A stretch of 64,000 nt of DNA. Origin: Coriobacteriaceae bacterium EMTCatB1 (GTDB lineage Bacteria; Actinomycetota; Coriobacteriia; Anaerosomatales; Anaerosomataceae). The stretch is from contig BDLO01000001.1 in NCBI GenBank assembly GCA_001950395.1, positions 1,029,979-1,093,978 of the forward strand, in the 5' to 3' direction. A program made the position numbers and the translations under genes. Below the pieces are notes generated by a model that worked only from the letters and a program-made list of their open reading frames with translations, did no database searches and was not told where the DNA came from. This document shows, piece after piece, positions 50,010-58,712 of this stretch (position 1 is its first letter; each line of letters begins with the position of its first letter).

Positions 50010-52064
50010 TCACGCCGCCTGGAGCTGCCGCTTCGGCCACGACGCGAGCGCCGTGCCGACGATCGTCACGATGAATCCGGCCCACACCCACCACTGCATC
50101 GGGAAGAACTTGACGGTCACCGACGCCTGGCCGTTCTGGTCGACGCCGTGGAACGAGACGAAGACGTCTTTGAGCGGCTCCTGGATGAGCGCGACCTTCT
50201 GGGTGCTCTGATTCTTGCTCTGCAGCTGTATCGGGAACACGATCTTCGGCTTCAGCACACCGATGTCGCGAGCGCCCCGCTTGGCAGCAAGCTCCAGCGT
50301 GTACACCACGTCGCCGTTCGGTTCCGTCGTTTCCTTGAGCTCGCGGACAGCGAAGGAATACCCGTGCGCTTCTGCGACCGTCCCCGGCTTCGTCTCCACA
50401 GAAAGCTCGTGCGTCTCCACGAACATCGTCGAACCTACGAGGCCGACGAGGATGATCCCCATGCCGAGGTGGGTGAGGTAGCCGCCCGATTGCGTCCGGG
50501 CCTTCGTCATGATCCGACGGAGCGCCGTGAAGAAGCTCTCGCCTCGAGCGGCCGCCCTCTTGCGCGCGCCGTCGTAGAACAGGTACAGCGGCAGCGCGAT
50601 CGCGAGCGCTGCGGTGAGCAGCCCGGACACGGCGATGAAGTGGTGCCAGAACGCGCTTTCGCCTGCGGGCTGGTAGTACGGCAGCATCCCGTTGAAGAAG
50701 ATCGCCATCAGTCCCGCGAACACGGCCAGCCCTCCTGCGAGCGGCCACTTCGCGCGCTTCCAGAACTCCGCCCAGCCCTGGCCGCCCCACGACAGGATCG
50801 GGCAGACGGTCATCACGAGGATGTAGAAGATGCCGAGCGGCCTGGCCAGGAGGTTGTAGTCGTCGATGCCGTACGTCTTGCCGCCACCGATCCACGCAGG
50901 CAGCGACTGCGCGAGCGTCATGTACGCAATGAGGAAGGTCGCGAGCAGCATGATGAGGTTGTTGAAGTAGTACGAGCCCTCTTTGGAGATCACGCGGTCG
51001 AACGCGTCGTTCCCTGCCAGAGCGTCACGCCGCCAGACGATGGCCCCGACCATCACCACGAGCGAACCCACCATCATCGAGAGGAACAACCAGAACGACA
51101 GCGGATCCTGCTCGAAGGCGTGCACCGACTGGACGATGCCCGAGCGCGTGATGAAGGTGCCCAGCAGCACCACGACGAAGGTGACGGCGGACATGAACAT
51201 CGTCCACCCTTTGAAGCCCTCGCGCCGGCGGTACACCGTCATCGAGTGGATGAGCGCGACGCCGGTGAGCCACGGGAGAAGCGACGCGTTCTCAACCGGG
51301 TCCCACGCCCAGTAGCCGCCGAACGCAAGCTCGATGTACGCCCAGATCGCGCCGAGCCCGATGCCGACGCCGAGCATCAACCACGAGAAGACGGTGATGC
51401 GGTCGGACATCTGCACCCACCGCTTCGAGGTGTCGCCGAGGAACAGAGCCGCCAAGGCGAACGCGAACGGCACGGCCAGACCTGCGTATCCGATGAACAG
51501 CGTCGGCGGGTGTGCCACCATCGCCCAGGTCTGGAGCAGCGGGTTCATGGCCGCCTCGATGAGCAGACGGCCCGTCTGCGGATCGAGGTACTCAGGCGGC
51601 AGCAGCTTGAACGGGTTGTTCAGCGGGATGAACAGCGCCGCCAGGAAGAACAGCTGGATGAAGTTCAGCACGCCTGTCGCCGCAAAGCCCAGGTCGTCGT
51701 CGTGCTTGAGCGCCTTGTAGCCCACGTACGCAGCGTAGATGGCGATGAGCCACTCCCAGAACAGCAGCGAGCCCTCGCGACCGGCCCATATCCCCGATAC
51801 GCGGAACAACCACGCCCAGGGACCGACAAGAGTGGGGTGGTTGTACGCCACGTACTCCAAGGTGAAGTTCTCGCCGAGGAATGCAGCGACGATGAGCACC
51901 ACGGCGAGCGTCGTGAACGCGAGCGTCCCGTACGTGAGGTACACCGCGAGAGGGCGAGCCCCACCCCTGGCGGGCGTACGCGTCATCGCCGCAGACACGA
52001 TGGACCCCAACGCGCAGATGCTCGCGAAGGCCAGAAGAAGGTTGCCCAGGGTGTCGAGCCCCAT
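50010..52064 (-). CDS. ccmF: cytochrome c heme lyase subunit CcmF (System I)
   Basis: A 684-residue polytopic protein (about 15 membrane segments). The WWD motif reads GAIWAYIELAFGGYWAWDPVENASLLPWL near residues 235-265, and conserved histidines occur in MVAHPPTLFIGYAG and ALIHSMTVY. The C-terminal large periplasmic domain is present. CcmF transfers heme from CcmE to CXXCH apocytochromes. No CcmH or CcmG gene is visible nearby, fitting a reduced System I. It lies 51 bases after ccmE. Confidence 0.94.
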   Translation of the reverse strand: MGLDTLGNLLLAFASICALGSIVSAAMTRTPARGGARPLAVYLTYGTLAFTTLAVVLIVAAFLGENFTLEYVAYNHPTLVGPWAWLFRVSGIWAGREGSLLFWEWLIAIYAAYVGYKALKHDDDLGFAATGVLNFIQLFFLAALFIPLNNPFKLLPPEYLDPQTGRLLIEAAMNPLLQTWAMVAHPPTLFIGYAGLAVPFAFALAALFLGDTSKRWVQMSDRITVFSWLMLGVGIGLGAIWAYIELAFGGYWAWDPVENASLLPWLTGVALIHSMTVYRRREGFKGWTMFMSAVTFVVVLLGTFITRSGIVQSVHAFEQDPLSFWLFLSMMVGSLVVMVGAIVWRRDALAGNDAFDRVISKEGSYYFNNLIMLLATFLIAYMTLAQSLPAWIGGGKTYGIDDYNLLARPLGIFYILVMTVCPILSWGGQGWAEFWKRAKWPLAGGLAVFAGLMAIFFNGMLPYYQPAGESAFWHHFIAVSGLLTAALAIALPLYLFYDGARKRAAARGESFFTALRRIMTKARTQSGGYLTHLGMGIILVGLVGSTMFVETHELSVETKPGTVAEAHGYSFAVRELKETTEPNGDVVYTLELAAKRGARDIGVLKPKIVFPIQLQSKNQSTQKVALIQEPLKDVFVSFHGVDQNGQASVTVKFFPMQWWVWAGFIVTIVGTALASWPKRQLQAA

Positions 52065-52115
52065 CCAGTCTCCTATCGTCGAATCGTCACGACCCCGCCG
52101 AGAGCACGGGCCACG

Positions 52116-52787
52116 CTACTTCTCGTTCTCGTCGACCGCCACGTCAGTGGCGACGAACACGCCGTTCATCAGCTCGCCAGAGATGACCATCTTCGCGCCA
52201 GACGTGGCACCCTGCGGCATGGCGCCGGACCACGAGACGTCGACGGTCTCGCCGCCCTTCGAAGTCGTGCCGAGCGTGAAGCGCGGCTCGGTGCCCGAGG
52301 GCTTCACGCTGCCCTCGACCACGTAGCCCGTGATCTTGACCGGCTTGCCTGCTAGTTGGCTCTTCAGGAGCGCATCGACCGTCAACGCGTCTCTCGCCGA
52401 CGCGTACTTGCTGGGGCACTGCGTGATCAGCTGTTTCGCCTCGATGGTCTGGTCTTCGCCCACGATGCCCGTCACGATAGCGACCGTGCCGTCGCCGAAC
52501 GCGCTCGGAACCGGGCCGTTCCACACGACCTTGATCGTCGGGCCGTTGGCGTCGTCCATCTGGCGGATGGCGAAGGTGAGCGGCTTGGCGTCGGGCGTCC
52601 ACGACCCGGCCACCACCGGGCCTTGCACCTGCACCTGCTTGCCGACGAGCGAAGGATCGGACACCACCTCGGCGACCGACTTCTTGTACGCGCCGCCTTG
52701 CGTCATGACGAAGAGCACGAACGCTCCGACGACGACCAAGATGAGCACTGTCACGCCGACCAGGCGCTGCTTGGCTCGCTTGTTCAA
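52116..52787 (-). CDS. ccmE: cytochrome c maturation protein CcmE, CXXXY variant with a second OB-like domain
   Basis: A 223-residue protein. An N-terminal membrane anchor (about residues 9-28) precedes an OB-fold heme chaperone domain (about 45-122). The covalent heme ligand is Cys124 in QCPSKY (CXXXY) instead of the common HXXXY. This cysteine form is known from archaea and some bacteria whose Ccm system lacks CcmH (System I*). Past the motif, where typical CcmE ends, a further 75 residues (VKITGYVVEGSVKPSGTE to MNGVFVATDV) look like another OB-type barrel. First gene of the ccm unit, behind a foldable leader. Confidence 0.88.
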   Translation of the reverse strand: MNKRAKQRLVGVTVLILVVVGAFVLFVMTQGGAYKKSVAEVVSDPSLVGKQVQVQGPVVAGSWTPDAKPLTFAIRQMDDANGPTIKVVWNGPVPSAFGDGTVAIVTGIVGEDQTIEAKQLITQCPSKYASARDALTVDALLKSQLAGKPVKITGYVVEGSVKPSGTEPRFTLGTTSKGGETVDVSWSGAMPQGATSGAKMVISGELMNGVFVATDVAVDENEK

Positions 52788-52879
52788 CGGGCCTCACTCC
52801 ATTCGTGTGCCGAACGTAGACCGGGCGAGATGGGCTTCGCGAAGCGCTCGCTTCGCGCGAGAAGCACCGTTCGTCGCCT

Positions 52880-52959
52880 GCTTGCCTGAACAGGTGGATA
52901 GTACCACCTGGCGCCGTCCCCGCCAACGCAGGGGCGGCTGTCCGTCCACTCAAGCAAGC
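52880..52959 (-). ncRNA. candidate three-way-junction RNA in the ccmE leader
   Basis: Read as minus-strand RNA, GCTTGCTTGA (52959-52950) pairs completely with TCAGGCAAGC (52889-52880), including one G-U pair. They enclose two hairpins: GCCGCCCC/GGGG-A-CGGC (52938-52931 with 52921-52913) and CAGGTGG/CCACCTG with a 6-base loop (52910-52891). The G-U pair is a pair only in RNA of this strand. The closing helix has the same sequence as the helix in the hemA leader. It lies 92 bases before ccmE and I match it to no known riboswitch. Confidence 0.55.
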
Positions 52960-52969
52960 GGCATGCCGC

Positions 52970-53734
52970 TCATGCGTTGCGTCGATACAAGACGAGAAGG
53001 CCTCGCAAGGTGAGGTCGGGGTCGACCATGTCGATCGTCTCGCACAGCGGCGCCATGCGCGCGGCAAGCCCGCCGGTGGCCACGACGCGGCACGACGCCC
53101 CAAGCTCGGACTGGATGCGACGCACGAGCCCATCGACCATCGCTGCCTCGCCCAGCAGCAAGCCGGCCTGCACCGACTCGGTGGTGTTGCGCCCGATGAC
53201 GCGGCTGGGCGCCTCGAGATCCACTTTCGCGAGCCGAGCCGCTCGCGAGAACAGCGCATCTGCGCTCGTCTCGACGCCGGGAGCGATCGCTCCGCCGACG
53301 TAGGCGCCGGAAGCGTCGACGACGTCGAACGTCGTCGCCGTGCCGAAGTCCACGACGATGACCGGCACACCGTAGGCTTCGACGGCCGCCACGGCGTTCA
53401 CGATGCGGTCCGCCCCCACCTCGCGCGGGTCGTCGTACCTGATGGGGATGCCGGTCTTGATGCCAGGCCCTACCACCATCGGCGGCGTGCCGGTCGCGCG
53501 CTCGGCCATCACCTCGTACTGGTCGGTCAGCGCCGGCACCACCGAGGAGAGCACCACCCGCTCGACGTCGGCGAAGGACACGCCCTCAAGCTCGAGGAGC
53601 CCGCCTACCTTCACGCGAAGCTCGTCTGCCGTCATCGACGCGTCCGTAGCGATGCGCCAGTGACCGTCGAGCTCGTCGCCGTCGAACAGGCCGAGCACAG
53701 TCTGTGTGTTGCCCACGTCGATCCCGAGGATCAT
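52970..53734 (-). CDS. coaX: type III pantothenate kinase
   Basis: A 254-residue ASKHA-fold kinase phosphorylating pantothenate, first step of CoA synthesis. Motifs are MILGIDVGNTQTVLGLF at the start, DDPREVGADRIVNAVAA, VVDFGTATTFDVV and YVGGAIAPGVETSADAL. The ATG at 53734 has GGAGG 5 bases upstream. It is divergent from the two-component system and upstream of the ccm leader on the same strand, so read-through into ccm is possible. Confidence 0.94.
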   Translation of the reverse strand: MILGIDVGNTQTVLGLFDGDELDGHWRIATDASMTADELRVKVGGLLELEGVSFADVERVVLSSVVPALTDQYEVMAERATGTPPMVVGPGIKTGIPIRYDDPREVGADRIVNAVAAVEAYGVPVIVVDFGTATTFDVVDASGAYVGGAIAPGVETSADALFSRAARLAKVDLEAPSRVIGRNTTESVQAGLLLGEAAMVDGLVRRIQSELGASCRVVATGGLAARMAPLCETIDMVDPDLTLRGLLVLYRRNA

Positions 53735-53852
53735 CACGCCTCCCTCGCACAGCGTCCGCGCGTACCATACCACCCCGCGAGGACGCGCCGCGAGCTCGCG
53801 ACCACTCACCCGGCTCGAACGCTACAGGCCGGCAACGCCGCAGGTCGCAGCC

Positions 53853-53882
53853 GACGTCCGGTGCTATCATCGGGACGTCCGG
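53853..53882 (+). promoter_or_regulatory. extended -10 promoter flanked by direct repeats, upstream of the response regulator
   Basis: TATCAT (53865-53870) is preceded by TGC, giving an extended -10. It is flanked by GACGTCCGG at 53853-53861 and 53874-53882, direct repeats 21 bases apart (two helical turns). OmpR/PhoB-type regulators bind direct repeats, so autoregulation is plausible. Confidence 0.4.
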
Positions 53883-53907
53883 GACCGATCGATCCGGGAG
53901 GGATCCG

Positions 53908-54609
53908 ATGACGCTGCCTCAGGCCCGCATCCTCGTCGTGGACGACGAGGACTCCATCCTTCAGTTCGTCTCGTACAACCTCAGGAAGGAGGGGTACGAG
54001 GTCGAGTGCGCACACGATGGCGACGAGGCCCTCGCGCTGTTCGACGCCAAGCCCTTCGACCTCGTGATCCTCGACATCATGCTCCCTGGGACCGACGGGT
54101 ACGAGGTGTGCCGTCGGCTGCGCGCTCGCAGCGCCGTGCCGGTGCTGTTCCTGTCCGCGCGCGACACCGAGCTCGACAAGGTCGTGGGGCTGGAGCTCGG
54201 CGCCGACGATTACCTCGCCAAGCCGTTCGGCATCCGGGAGCTCCAGGCGCGCGTGAAGGCGCTCCTCCGCCGCGCGGCGGGAGCCGGCGGAACGCAGCCG
54301 GTCGCCCACGACGTCCTCAAGGCCGCGGGCATCACGCTTGACGAGGACGCACACGAAGCGCGCTTTGGCGAGACGCTCATCGACCTCACGCCGCGCGAGT
54401 TCGAGCTCCTGGCGTGCCTCATGCGCCACGCCGGCAAAGTGCTCTCGCGCGAGCACCTGCTGCGCGAGGCGTGGGGCTGGCAGTACCTGGTGGAGACCAA
54501 GACGGTCGACACGCACGTCAAGCGCCTGCGTGACAAGCTCTCGCAGGCAGGAGTCGACCCGTCAGTCGTCGAGACGGTGCGCGGCTACGGCTATCGGATC
54601 GTCGCGTAG
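53908..54609 (+). CDS. OmpR/PhoB-family response regulator
   Basis: A 233-residue protein. The receiver domain (about 7-120) has the acidic pair Asp12-Asp13, phospho-acceptor Asp56 in LVILDIMLPG, and switch Lys in DYLAKPFG. The winged-helix domain (about 140-230) has LTPREFELLACLM and TVDTHVKRLRDKL...VRGYGYRI. It acts as a DNA-binding output of the sensor kinase encoded next. ATG 53908 has GGGAGG upstream. PhoB-like, but its target genes cannot be inferred. Confidence 0.94.
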   Translation: MTLPQARILVVDDEDSILQFVSYNLRKEGYEVECAHDGDEALALFDAKPFDLVILDIMLPGTDGYEVCRRLRARSAVPVLFLSARDTELDKVVGLELGADDYLAKPFGIRELQARVKALLRRAAGAGGTQPVAHDVLKAAGITLDEDAHEARFGETLIDLTPREFELLACLMRHAGKVLSREHLLREAWGWQYLVETKTVDTHVKRLRDKLSQAGVDPSVVETVRGYGYRIVA

Positions 54610-54612
54610 CGC

Positions 54613-56067
54613 GTGATGCTCAGAAGCTCGATACGGACGCGCTTGCTCGTCGCGCTTCTCGCAGCGGCTCTCGTGTCCGCGGTCGGGTTGTCGGCGTACT
54701 TCCTGCACGAGCTCGAATCGTTCGCGCTGCGCAAGCTCGAAGAGCGGCTGCACACGCAGGCGCGGCTCACTGCGGCGCTCGTCTCTGAGATCGCGCTCGC
54801 CGACGACGCACGCTTCGACGCGTCGGAGACCGCAGCCATCCAGCGTGCCCTCGACGATGCGGCCCCGTACGCGGCCTCGCGCATGCGCGTGCTGGATGCC
54901 GACGGCGTCGTGATCGCCGACTCCGGCGGCGCGCCTGGGACTTCGTACGCCGAACGGCCCGAAGTGAGGGAAGCCCTCGAGGGCGGATACGGCGCCGCGA
55001 CCCGCGTCACGGAACGGGGGCGCGTGGCGCTGTACGTCGCTGTCCCGATCAAGCGGGGCGATGAGGTGGTCGGCGTCTCGTATGCATCCTCCACGACCTT
55101 CTCCATCATGAGCCTGCTCTCGGACTACCGCACGCGCCTCGCGCTCGTCGTCGCGGCGTTCGCCGCGCTCACGTTCGCCCTGGCCGAGCTGCTGTCGCGT
55201 TGGCTGTCGCAGCCGCTGCGAGACCTCGCGACCGTCGCCTCCCGATTCGCAGGCGGCGACCACTCCGCACGAGCCGTGCCGCGCGGCTCGGTCGAGACGC
55301 GGGCGCTCGCACAGGCGTTCAACGCCATGGCCGACGAGGTCGAGCGCGCGATCGGCGAGCTCAAAGAGGAGGAGCGGAGGAAGAGCCGGTTCGTCTCCGA
55401 CGTCAGCCACGAGCTGCGCACACCGCTCACTGCCATCCGCGGCGCCGCCGAGACGCTGCTCGACGGCGACGTCTCCGAGGAAGACGAGCGGCAGTTCCTC
55501 GCCTCGATCGTGCGCGAGGCCGACCGGCTCACGCGGCTCGCGAACGACCTGCTCACACTGCAGCGCATCGAAGGCGCGACGGGCGAGCTGCCGCTCGGCC
55601 GGGTGCCGCTCCGAGAAGTCGCCGAACGCGCGGTCGAAGCGCTGCAACCGCTCACAGAGGCCAGGGGCGTCCGTGTTGTCGTCACCGGCGACGCGCCTAT
55701 CGTGCTCGGTGACGCCGACCGGCTCCAGCAAGTCGTGGCGAACCTGCTCGACAACGCCACACGCGTCACGCCCGAGGGCGGAACCGTCGAGGTACGCATC
55801 GCTGCCAGCGACGAGGGCGTGTCGCTGCAGGTGCTCGACGAGGGGCCCGGCATCCCCAAGGAGGCCCTGCCGCACCTCTTCGAGCGCTTCTTCCGGGCGC
55901 AAGTCAGCCGCGACCGCTCGACCGGCGGCGCCGGACTCGGACTCGCGATCGTGGCCGCCATCGTCCGCGCGCACGCAGGCACCGTCGAGGCCGCGAACCG
56001 CCCCGAGGGCGGCAGCGTCTTCACCGTGCGGCTGCCTGCGCTCAGCCTCGACCGTCGGGAACGCTAG
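54613..56067 (+). CDS. sensor histidine kinase (PhoR-like, HAMP-containing)
   Basis: A 484-residue protein. Two membrane segments (about 9-31 and 175-195) bracket an extracytoplasmic sensor region. A HAMP region (about 197-250) precedes the dimerisation domain with His266 in FVSDVSHELRTPLTAIRG. The ATPase domain carries N, G1 and G2 boxes (NLLDNATRVTP, DEGPGIPKEALPHLFERFF and GGAGLGLAI). It starts 3 bases after the response regulator stop (GTG 54613, or ATG next). Its stop shares the CTAG at 56064-56067 with the convergent yhaN-like gene. Confidence 0.93.
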   Translation: MMLRSSIRTRLLVALLAAALVSAVGLSAYFLHELESFALRKLEERLHTQARLTAALVSEIALADDARFDASETAAIQRALDDAAPYAASRMRVLDADGVVIADSGGAPGTSYAERPEVREALEGGYGAATRVTERGRVALYVAVPIKRGDEVVGVSYASSTTFSIMSLLSDYRTRLALVVAAFAALTFALAELLSRWLSQPLRDLATVASRFAGGDHSARAVPRGSVETRALAQAFNAMADEVERAIGELKEEERRKSRFVSDVSHELRTPLTAIRGAAETLLDGDVSEEDERQFLASIVREADRLTRLANDLLTLQRIEGATGELPLGRVPLREVAERAVEALQPLTEARGVRVVVTGDAPIVLGDADRLQQVVANLLDNATRVTPEGGTVEVRIAASDEGVSLQVLDEGPGIPKEALPHLFERFFRAQVSRDRSTGGAGLGLAIVAAIVRAHAGTVEAANRPEGGSVFTVRLPALSLDRRER

Positions 56068-58712
56068 ATGCGACCTGGAAGGTCGACGCGGACGGTGCCC
56101 TCAGGGCCCGCCTCCGTCAGCATCCCTGCGATGGCGTCGTGACACGTGAAGTACACGACTTGCCGCTTTGTCGCGAGCTCCGCGATCGCCTTGACGGCGC
56201 CCTCAAGCCGCTCTGCATCGAAATTGGCGAGCACATCGTCGATGAGCATCGGCAGCCCTGGCCCGACCCCGTCGAGCCTGCTCACGAGCCCGAGCCGCAG
56301 CGCAAGGTAGAGCGCTTCGGCAGTGCCCTTCGAGAGCTTCGCGGTGTCTTTCGAGGCCGCGCGCTCGTCGAGCACCTCGATGCGGCCAGCGTCGAGAGGG
56401 GCGACCACGCGCTGGTACCGATCGCCTGTGACGTCTCGGAAGATGCGTTCCGCGGCCTTGATGACGTCGGGCTGCCTCTCCCGCTCATACCGCTCGCGCG
56501 CCATCTCGAGGAGCTTCACACCGAGAGCTGCGACGGCGTACTGCTCGACGGATCCCTCGATTTGCTCGACCAAGCCGGCCTCCTCGAAATGCGCCTCCGC
56601 GGCCTGCTCGTCGCTCGCGATGGACCGTAGCCGCTCCTCGAGCCGAGACCGCTCGGCAGCGACCTCCTCGCGGCGCGCCACCAACGCTCGCTCTGCCCGC
56701 TGGGCCTCCTCGAGCAGCGAGCGCAGGCCATCCGCCGACGCATATGCCCGCTCGTAGCGCTCAAAGACCGCGCGCGCTTCGGCCTCCGCTTCTTCTCTCA
56801 GACGCCGCATCTCGTCCAGACGCGCATCGAGCTCCTTGATGCGCGCCTCGATGGCATGGACGCGCTCCATGCGCTCGCGTGCGTCGTGGAGACGCTTCTC
56901 GAGCACTGCCAGGGCGCTTGCCGCGTCTTGGAACGAGTCGATCGGGGACTCGAACCCTGCCGTCTTGGCGGCAGCTCGAACCTCCTCCACGAAGGCTTGC
57001 GCGACCGCAGCCACGCGGTCGGCCTCGTCCTGGGCCTTCCGAGCTTCCGCGTCGTGCGCCTGCGCGACCCGGATGGCGTCGAGCAACCGAGACGCGGCCC
57101 GAGCGTCCAGGTCACGCGGGAGGCCACCGTTCTCCAACGCGTTCGCAAGGATCTCCCGCCGGGTTACGAGCGTGGTTTCCGCTGACGCGACGTATGCCTT
57201 CGCGCGCTCGGCCTCGGCACGCGCGACCTCGTAGCGTTGAAGCTTGTCACGAGCGTCGAGGAGGAGCCGCCTGCGTCGCGCAGCCTCGGGGCCGGAGCCA
57301 GCCCCACGGCCGGCGCGGAGATCTTTCGCAAACGCGAGGAGGCCAAGAACGACAAGCACCGGACCGGCGATGAGAGAAACGGTCTCTTGAAGCCACAGGC
57401 CGCCTGCGAAGAACACGAACGCCCCTAAGACGGCGACCGCGATCGCCAGAAGCCGGTCACGCGAACCCGCGGGTGCGGCGGTCTGCTCCCCGGCATCCAT
57501 CTCCGCGAGCTCGCGGTCGAGGTCGTGGTGCGTGACGGACTCGCCGAGACCGAGAGGCTCGAGGGCTCGGCGATGCTCTGCATCCGCTCGCTCGACCTCG
57601 GCCTCGGCGCGCGCCTGCTCTCTGCGCAGCGCCTCAAGCCCGCTCTCGAGGCGTGCGATGTCCTCGAGCGCTCCGTCGACGGCAGCGGCGAGCGGACCGT
57701 CGACCGCCACCGACCGCACCACGTCCTGCGACAATCCGAGCGAGCTGCAGGATTGCTCGAAGTCTGCGCGAGCCGCACGCGCGCGCTCGCGATGGCGCTC
57801 AGCGTCCGCAGCCGCCTGCGCCGCCTGCGGGCGCTGGTGAAGCAGCGTCTCGATGACGTCAGCGGCGCCGAGCACGCCCTGATCGACTTCGATCGAAGCG
57901 GCCTCGGCGACAAGCTTGGAGCGCTCCTGGCTGGCGTTCTCGGCGTCCTTGGCAAGCTGCTGCGCCCGCTCGAGCGCCGAGACCGCTTGCTGGTGGTCGC
58001 TCGAGAGGCGGACGACGGCGTCGTGCGCCTCCTTCACCTCGCCATCCAGCTGCGCGTACTCGTTCTCGAGCTGCCCAAGGCGCGCGCGGTCGTGCTCGTA
58101 CCGCTCGCCCAGCGCACGCGCCTCTTGGATGCGCCCACGCGTCTCCTTGAGAGCCTTGATCAGCTTGCTGATCTCACGATCGCCCGTCGAGAGGAAGAGC
58201 TTGTCCCTGCGCTCGGCGAGCACCTTTCTCACCGCATCCGGATTGACTCGCAGCCCAGCGCTCGCCGAATACAGAGCTCCCGCGATGCTGTCCTGGTCGC
58301 GCCTGGCCTCCTCAATCTTCGCCATCTCATCGAGGCCGAACCCGAAGACCACGCGATAGGCTTCCTCGTTGACGCCGCGCGAGATCTCCGCCAGAAGGTC
58401 GGGGCGGTCGGGACCTTCGAGCGCGCTGACGACGGCGGTCCCGCCCTTCGTTCCGTCGCGGCGCTCCACAGCCCACCGACCCGTATCGTCCTCGAAGATC
58501 AAGCGAGCGAGGCGCGACCCGCTGGCCGGGATGTACGCATCGCGATGGCTCGGCGTGCGATAGCCGTAGACGACGCTGCGCACGAGCGCGATGAGCGTGG
58601 ACTTCCCCGCCTCGTTCGGGCCGTGCACGACGGTGAGCGTGTCCGACAGCCCGTCGAGCGTGAAGTCCTCGAGCGCCCCGAACCGGACGGCTTCGATACG
58701 CTTGAGTCTCAC
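56064..58712 (-). CDS. YhaN/Rad50-like ATPase with coiled coils and a membrane segment
   Basis: An 882-residue protein. The N-terminus has LKRIEAVRFGALEDFTLDGL and Walker A HGPNEAGKST (about 30-39). Long Ala/Glu/Arg-rich coiled coils occupy most of 170-730. They are interrupted near 425-470 by two hydrophobic segments (LLAIAVAVLGAFVFFAGGLWLQ and a second), as in YhaN-type proteins. The C-terminal ABC half has LSKGTAEALYLALRLGL (signature) and PMLIDDVLANFD (Walker B). It probably works with the adjacent nuclease on DNA ends, possibly at the membrane. Confidence 0.87.
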   Translation of the reverse strand: MRLKRIEAVRFGALEDFTLDGLSDTLTVVHGPNEAGKSTLIALVRSVVYGYRTPSHRDAYIPASGSRLARLIFEDDTGRWAVERRDGTKGGTAVVSALEGPDRPDLLAEISRGVNEEAYRVVFGFGLDEMAKIEEARRDQDSIAGALYSASAGLRVNPDAVRKVLAERRDKLFLSTGDREISKLIKALKETRGRIQEARALGERYEHDRARLGQLENEYAQLDGEVKEAHDAVVRLSSDHQQAVSALERAQQLAKDAENASQERSKLVAEAASIEVDQGVLGAADVIETLLHQRPQAAQAAADAERHRERARAARADFEQSCSSLGLSQDVVRSVAVDGPLAAAVDGALEDIARLESGLEALRREQARAEAEVERADAEHRRALEPLGLGESVTHHDLDRELAEMDAGEQTAAPAGSRDRLLAIAVAVLGAFVFFAGGLWLQETVSLIAGPVLVVLGLLAFAKDLRAGRGAGSGPEAARRRRLLLDARDKLQRYEVARAEAERAKAYVASAETTLVTRREILANALENGGLPRDLDARAASRLLDAIRVAQAHDAEARKAQDEADRVAAVAQAFVEEVRAAAKTAGFESPIDSFQDAASALAVLEKRLHDARERMERVHAIEARIKELDARLDEMRRLREEAEAEARAVFERYERAYASADGLRSLLEEAQRAERALVARREEVAAERSRLEERLRSIASDEQAAEAHFEEAGLVEQIEGSVEQYAVAALGVKLLEMARERYERERQPDVIKAAERIFRDVTGDRYQRVVAPLDAGRIEVLDERAASKDTAKLSKGTAEALYLALRLGLVSRLDGVGPGLPMLIDDVLANFDAERLEGAVKAIAELATKRQVVYFTCHDAIAGMLTEAGPEGTVRVDLPGRI

